Shown one piece after another: positions 40,585 through 42,582 of a stretch of 42,582 bases of DNA. The stretch is from Bacillus sp. (in: firmicutes). Lineage in GTDB: Bacteria; Bacillota; Bacilli; Bacillales; Cytobacillaceae. The stretch spans positions 15,141 to 57,722 of the forward strand of contig JAPSKD010000007.1 of assembly GCA_031177865.1 (NCBI GenBank), in the 5' to 3' direction. The stretch's first letter is position 1. Each line of letters opens with the position of its first letter. The notes under the pieces are model-generated. The model ran no database searches and was not told where the DNA came from. It saw nothing but the letters and a program-made list of their open reading frames with translations. A program made the position numbers and the translations under genes.

Positions 40585-41014
40585 ATAAACTTTCCCCCTC
40601 TGCATTAATCATTCCCAGTAAAATGCGATAAGCGGCTTTTTTACGGCTGCAATCCCATTGAATACAGAATTCATCTAGTTTCTCTAAAAATCTCTCCTCA
40701 AGACGAACATGAAACGAAAGAGGGGATGATGACGGGTATTCACTTTTCTCTTTAGGAACCGGTACTTTTCTTGATATTCCTTTCTTAACCAAATACTCGC
40801 AATAATGAGTTGGGTACATATCATTTGCTTTTGCCAATCGCCTTATTAAGATTCTTTGCTTTTCTGTTAATGGCACCTTAATATCAAACTTTTTATCAGA
40901 TCTAACTTTACGTTCCTTTTTTGGCTTGTCCTCCCCTAAAATCCGAACATTGGATGCATTTTCTGTAACCTTTTGGGTTGTTTTTTTATTACTAAACATT
41001 GGATTAAAAGACAT
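40568..41014 (-). CDS. Protein with two ribbon-helix-helix-like modules
   Basis: 148 residues. A basic disordered N-terminus (about 1-42) is followed by two similar segments: FDIKVPLTEKQRILIRRLAK ... HYCEYLVKKGI, and LSFHVRLEERFLEKLDEFCI ... KKAAYRILLGM. Each reads as a beta-strand plus two helices, the ribbon-helix-helix pattern of plasmid regulators and mobilization accessory proteins. A very strong GGGGGGAGG site precedes ATG. It could control copy number, partition or transfer. Confidence 0.6.
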   Translation of the reverse strand: MSFNPMFSNKKTTQKVTENASNVRILGEDKPKKERKVRSDKKFDIKVPLTEKQRILIRRLAKANDMYPTHYCEYLVKKGISRKVPVPKEKSEYPSSSPLSFHVRLEERFLEKLDEFCIQWDCSRKKAAYRILLGMINAEGESLYGRTF

Positions 41015-41044
41015 ATATAGTCCTCCCCCCTAAAGATTAACTCT

Positions 41045-41072
41045 CAATTATCCTCTATTAACATAGGGTCAA
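41045..41072 (-). promoter_or_regulatory. Possible promoter of the ribbon-helix-helix pair
   Basis: On the minus strand TTGACC (41067-41072), 16-base spacer, TAATTG (41045-41050). Confidence 0.4.
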
Positions 41073-41194
41073 AATGTCAAAGAGTCATATAGTTATAAAT
41101 ATTAAAGATGGGGGATAGCTAGAACGTATAAAAAGAAATTATTATGGCCAACCTTAAACTATCGAACATTAACAATCTTCAGGAGGGGAAACAT

Positions 41195-41314
41195 ATGGCT
41201 AAACAGAAGTCACTAAAAGAACAAGGTGTAAGTAAAAAGGAGCTAAAACAGTTAGTATCCCTGAGTAACAAGAAATCTTCTATAATTATGAGCTCCAGTA
41301 AAAGAGCTAAATAA
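41195..41314 (+). CDS. Small basic protein (39 aa)
   Basis: ATG follows AGGAGGGG by 7 bases. The peptide (MAKQKSLKEQGVSKKELKQL ... SSSKRAK) is very rich in Lys and Ser with no membrane segment, suggesting a nucleic-acid-binding peptide. A strong terminator follows at once, so it is a single-gene unit. No family recognised. Confidence 0.6.
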   Translation: MAKQKSLKEQGVSKKELKQLVSLSNKKSSIIMSSSKRAK

Positions 41315-41334
41315 TAAACCACTTATGGACCTTT

Positions 41335-41371
41335 AAAGAACACTTTCTAGCTAAAAGAAAGTGTTCTTTTT
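41335..41371 (+). terminator. Terminator after the 39-residue gene
   Basis: AAAGAACACTTTC pairs with GAAAGTGTTCTTT and ends in a T-run. Confidence 0.9.
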
Positions 41372-41415
41372 ACAGTTGAGTTGAAATTGGGTAGGAACAA
41401 TTGTTCCTTGAGAGC

Positions 41416-41443
41416 TTGATTATCGAACGAATGTTTGTATAAT
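41416..41443 (+). promoter_or_regulatory. SOS-type promoter with LexA box
   Basis: TTGATT (41416-41421), 16-base spacer, TATAAT (41438-41443). The spacer contains CGAACGAATGTTTG (41424-41437), a good match to the Bacillus LexA (DinR) box CGAAC-N4-GTTYG. LexA would block this promoter until DNA damage. Confidence 0.8.
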
Positions 41444-41466
41444 TTAATGTATAAGGAGATGATGGG

Positions 41467-41796
41467 ATGATTCGGGATCGAGGGCTAATAAAGTTCCAAC
41501 CAGCTCATTTCATGCCTGAGCATAGGAAGCTGTTATACCAGTTGACTGTTGATGGCAAAAAACAATTGAAGCCAGAGCTCGATGAGCAGGAATTTGAGGA
41601 AATTGGATTTGTCGTAATGGACTCTTTAAACTCGACTATACCTATTAGAATTACTATCTGGCAGAATGGCTTTCTTAAGTCTATAACCGGTATCATGACC
41701 AAAGTCGATTTATTAATGAAATACATAGTTTTTGAAACTGATAATAATCAAAGAACATTAAAAGTTGAAGAAATAACAGCTGTTGAGAGGGTTTAA
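41467..41796 (+). CDS. YolD-family protein, SOS-controlled
   Basis: 109 residues. The start MIRDRGLIKFQPAHFMPEHR is the YolD signature (RDRG-xIKW-xPAxxMPEH), and the C-terminus has the strand-rich YolD domain. In Bacillus, YolD proteins are usually encoded beside an SOS-induced Y-family polymerase (UvrX/YqjW), but no polymerase is adjacent here. AAGGAGATG precedes ATG, and the LexA box lies 30 bases upstream. The next gene follows after 2 bases. Confidence 0.8.
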   Translation: MIRDRGLIKFQPAHFMPEHRKLLYQLTVDGKKQLKPELDEQEFEEIGFVVMDSLNSTIPIRITIWQNGFLKSITGIMTKVDLLMKYIVFETDNNQRTLKVEEITAVERV

Positions 41797-41798
41797 CG

Positions 41799-42158
41799 GT
41801 GACAAGAATCCCCGAGAAAGACCGCGACACTATAGAGAAAGCAATGTACCTACCTATGCTGCTAACAATTCTTGAGCGCGACCGAATGGTATTTGAAAAG
41901 GGAGGCTTCAAGCTAAAAGAACCTTACTTACAGTTACTTGAGGAAGCAATAAAGGCAGTTCAAAGGGATTTAAAGGACACAAAGAGTGTAATGAGGAAAG
42001 GCCAAATGAGGGTGGAACAGATTGCTAAGGATGAGGATTTTACAATGTTTTTATTCGTATACAAAGGATTTGAGGAGAGACACAATTACTTTAACCCAAG
42101 GATTAGGAATAAAGTTCAAGAACTTTTAGGGCACTATTTATTTCGGAGATTTTTATAA
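41799..42158 (+). CDS. Small helical protein co-transcribed with the YolD gene
   Basis: 119 residues from GTG, 2 bases after the YolD-like stop, with GAGAGGG upstream. It is helical, with a run of basic residues (VQRDLKDTKSVMRKGQMRVE) and a C-terminal Arg/Phe tail. Proteins of this size and position often accompany YolD genes in Bacillus plasmids and prophages. It shares the LexA-controlled promoter. The biochemical role is unknown. Confidence 0.65.
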   Translation: MTRIPEKDRDTIEKAMYLPMLLTILERDRMVFEKGGFKLKEPYLQLLEEAIKAVQRDLKDTKSVMRKGQMRVEQIAKDEDFTMFLFVYKGFEERHNYFNPRIRNKVQELLGHYLFRRFL

Positions 42159-42232
42159 AATGTATTTCCCTTTACTTCAGGAATTAGACATAAGGAACTT
42201 TGTTTAATTAAATAAGGAAGAGGGCGTCTAAA

Positions 42233-42412
42233 GTGGCTAGAATAAGAGAATATGATGTCAAAGTAATTAGAAAGGTGCATCATGAGAGACTACGCCGTAA
42301 TAGCGATATTGGTACCAGGAACCTGATTGAAGAAATTGCAATTGAATTTAATGTAAAACCATCATGTGTATACAGGATTGTACAAGGAAAGACCTGGAGG
42401 CATGTTAGATAA
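42233..42412 (+). CDS. Small helix-turn-helix protein
   Basis: 59 residues from GTG. The segment NLIEEIAIEFNVKPSCVYRI followed by VQGKTWRHV is the helix-turn-helix plus GKTW-x-H-V ending seen in small phage and plasmid DNA-binding proteins and in nuclease-associated modules. The upstream AAGGAAGAGGG supports translation. It may regulate the SOS operon upstream or its own expression. Confidence 0.6.
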   Translation: MARIREYDVKVIRKVHHERLRRNSDIGTRNLIEEIAIEFNVKPSCVYRIVQGKTWRHVR

Positions 42413-42506
42413 CATAATAAAGAAAGGCTTTCAGCTAATTATTTAAGGGTATTGTTCATTTAAATTCGGAGAACTTACTGTATCTGATGAAAATTTTGGG
42501 TATAAT

Positions 42507-42582
42507 GGAGATACAGCAAGTCGGTAAAGGGCAGCGGCCATTCCCTTGTAGAAAGGGGGTGACGCTGGTGATTACAATAGCA
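42507..42582 (+). CDS. Start of a probable type I toxin (holin-like peptide), cut by window edge
   Basis: A TATAAT (42512-42517 region) is followed by a short leader with a GGG/CCC-type hairpin, the strong site AAAGGGGG (42552-42559), and GTG at 42568 reading MITIA. Promoter, strong ribosome site and first residues resemble TxpA/BsrG or Hol_Tox type small membrane toxins of Bacillus plasmids and prophages. Only five codons are visible and the antitoxin RNA would lie outside. Confidence 0.4.

Overview
The window looks like part of a large, low-GC conjugative plasmid (or a plasmid-like integrative element) from a Bacillaceae host. The reasons are strong AGGAGG-type ribosome binding sites, frequent GTG/TTG starts, U-rich intrinsic terminators, a Bacillus-type LexA box in front of a YolD-family gene, a RacA/MerR-like DNA-binding protein and a Gram-positive type IV secretion (T4SS) gene set. 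I saw no rRNA, tRNA, CRISPR array or intact insertion sequence. No relaxase or coupling protein was recognised, so they are probably outside the window.

Layout. (1) 1-2.3 kb: a 690-bp tandem unit carrying a small PD-(D/E)XK-like nuclease gene and TCACAAGTGA palindromes, in front of a MerR/RacA-like gene and a 32-residue membrane peptide. (2) 2.6-6.5 kb: two divergent genes flank about ten iterons (core TTTGACGTTTGCTTTCACA, usually followed by ATGCACAAA). This is the best replication-origin candidate. (3) 7.0-10.2 kb: a tyrosine-recombinase-fold protein with substituted catalytic residues, then an attenuator-led operon of an unknown protein, a lipoprotein and another unknown protein. (4) 10.2-15.9 kb, minus strand: a Rad52-family annealing protein, a second DnaN sliding clamp, two small unknowns, an E2-like protein, a JAMM peptidase and a ThiF-type E1. 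This is a PRTRC-like ubiquitin-conjugation cassette joined to replication and recombination genes. (5) 16.3-30.0 kb: a Cro/XRE protein, a TadZ/CpaE-like degenerate ATPase, a DUF4258-like protein, a Toprim-like primase, then the T4SS: pilin-like VirB2, PrgI/VirB3-like, a membrane-anchored subunit, VirB4 ATPase, a long VirB6-like channel protein, a transglycosylase plus M23 peptidase, and a membrane-anchored protein. (6) 30.4-38.2 kb: small membrane proteins, a surface-protein pair with cell-wall-binding repeats, an HNH-repeat protein with a membrane protein, and a GGDEF(degenerate)-EAL protein. (7) 38.5-42.6 kb: a secreted protein, decayed genes, a candidate small RNA, a ribbon-helix-helix pair, a LexA-controlled YolD operon and the start of a probable type I toxin.

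The genes fit a self-transmissible element that replicates from an iteron origin, brings its own clamp, annealing protein and primase, and builds a Gram-positive conjugation channel with wall-degrading enzymes. The most striking regulatory feature is that promoters are repeatedly followed by a strong intrinsic terminator before the first gene. Three of these leaders share a GGGARCACCCCAC...GTGGGG-U6 architecture with variable inner stems, and two others share a TGTSTGCGGTGAA box. This suggests element-wide control by attenuation or antitermination. All calls rest on reading the sequence; no database search was run.
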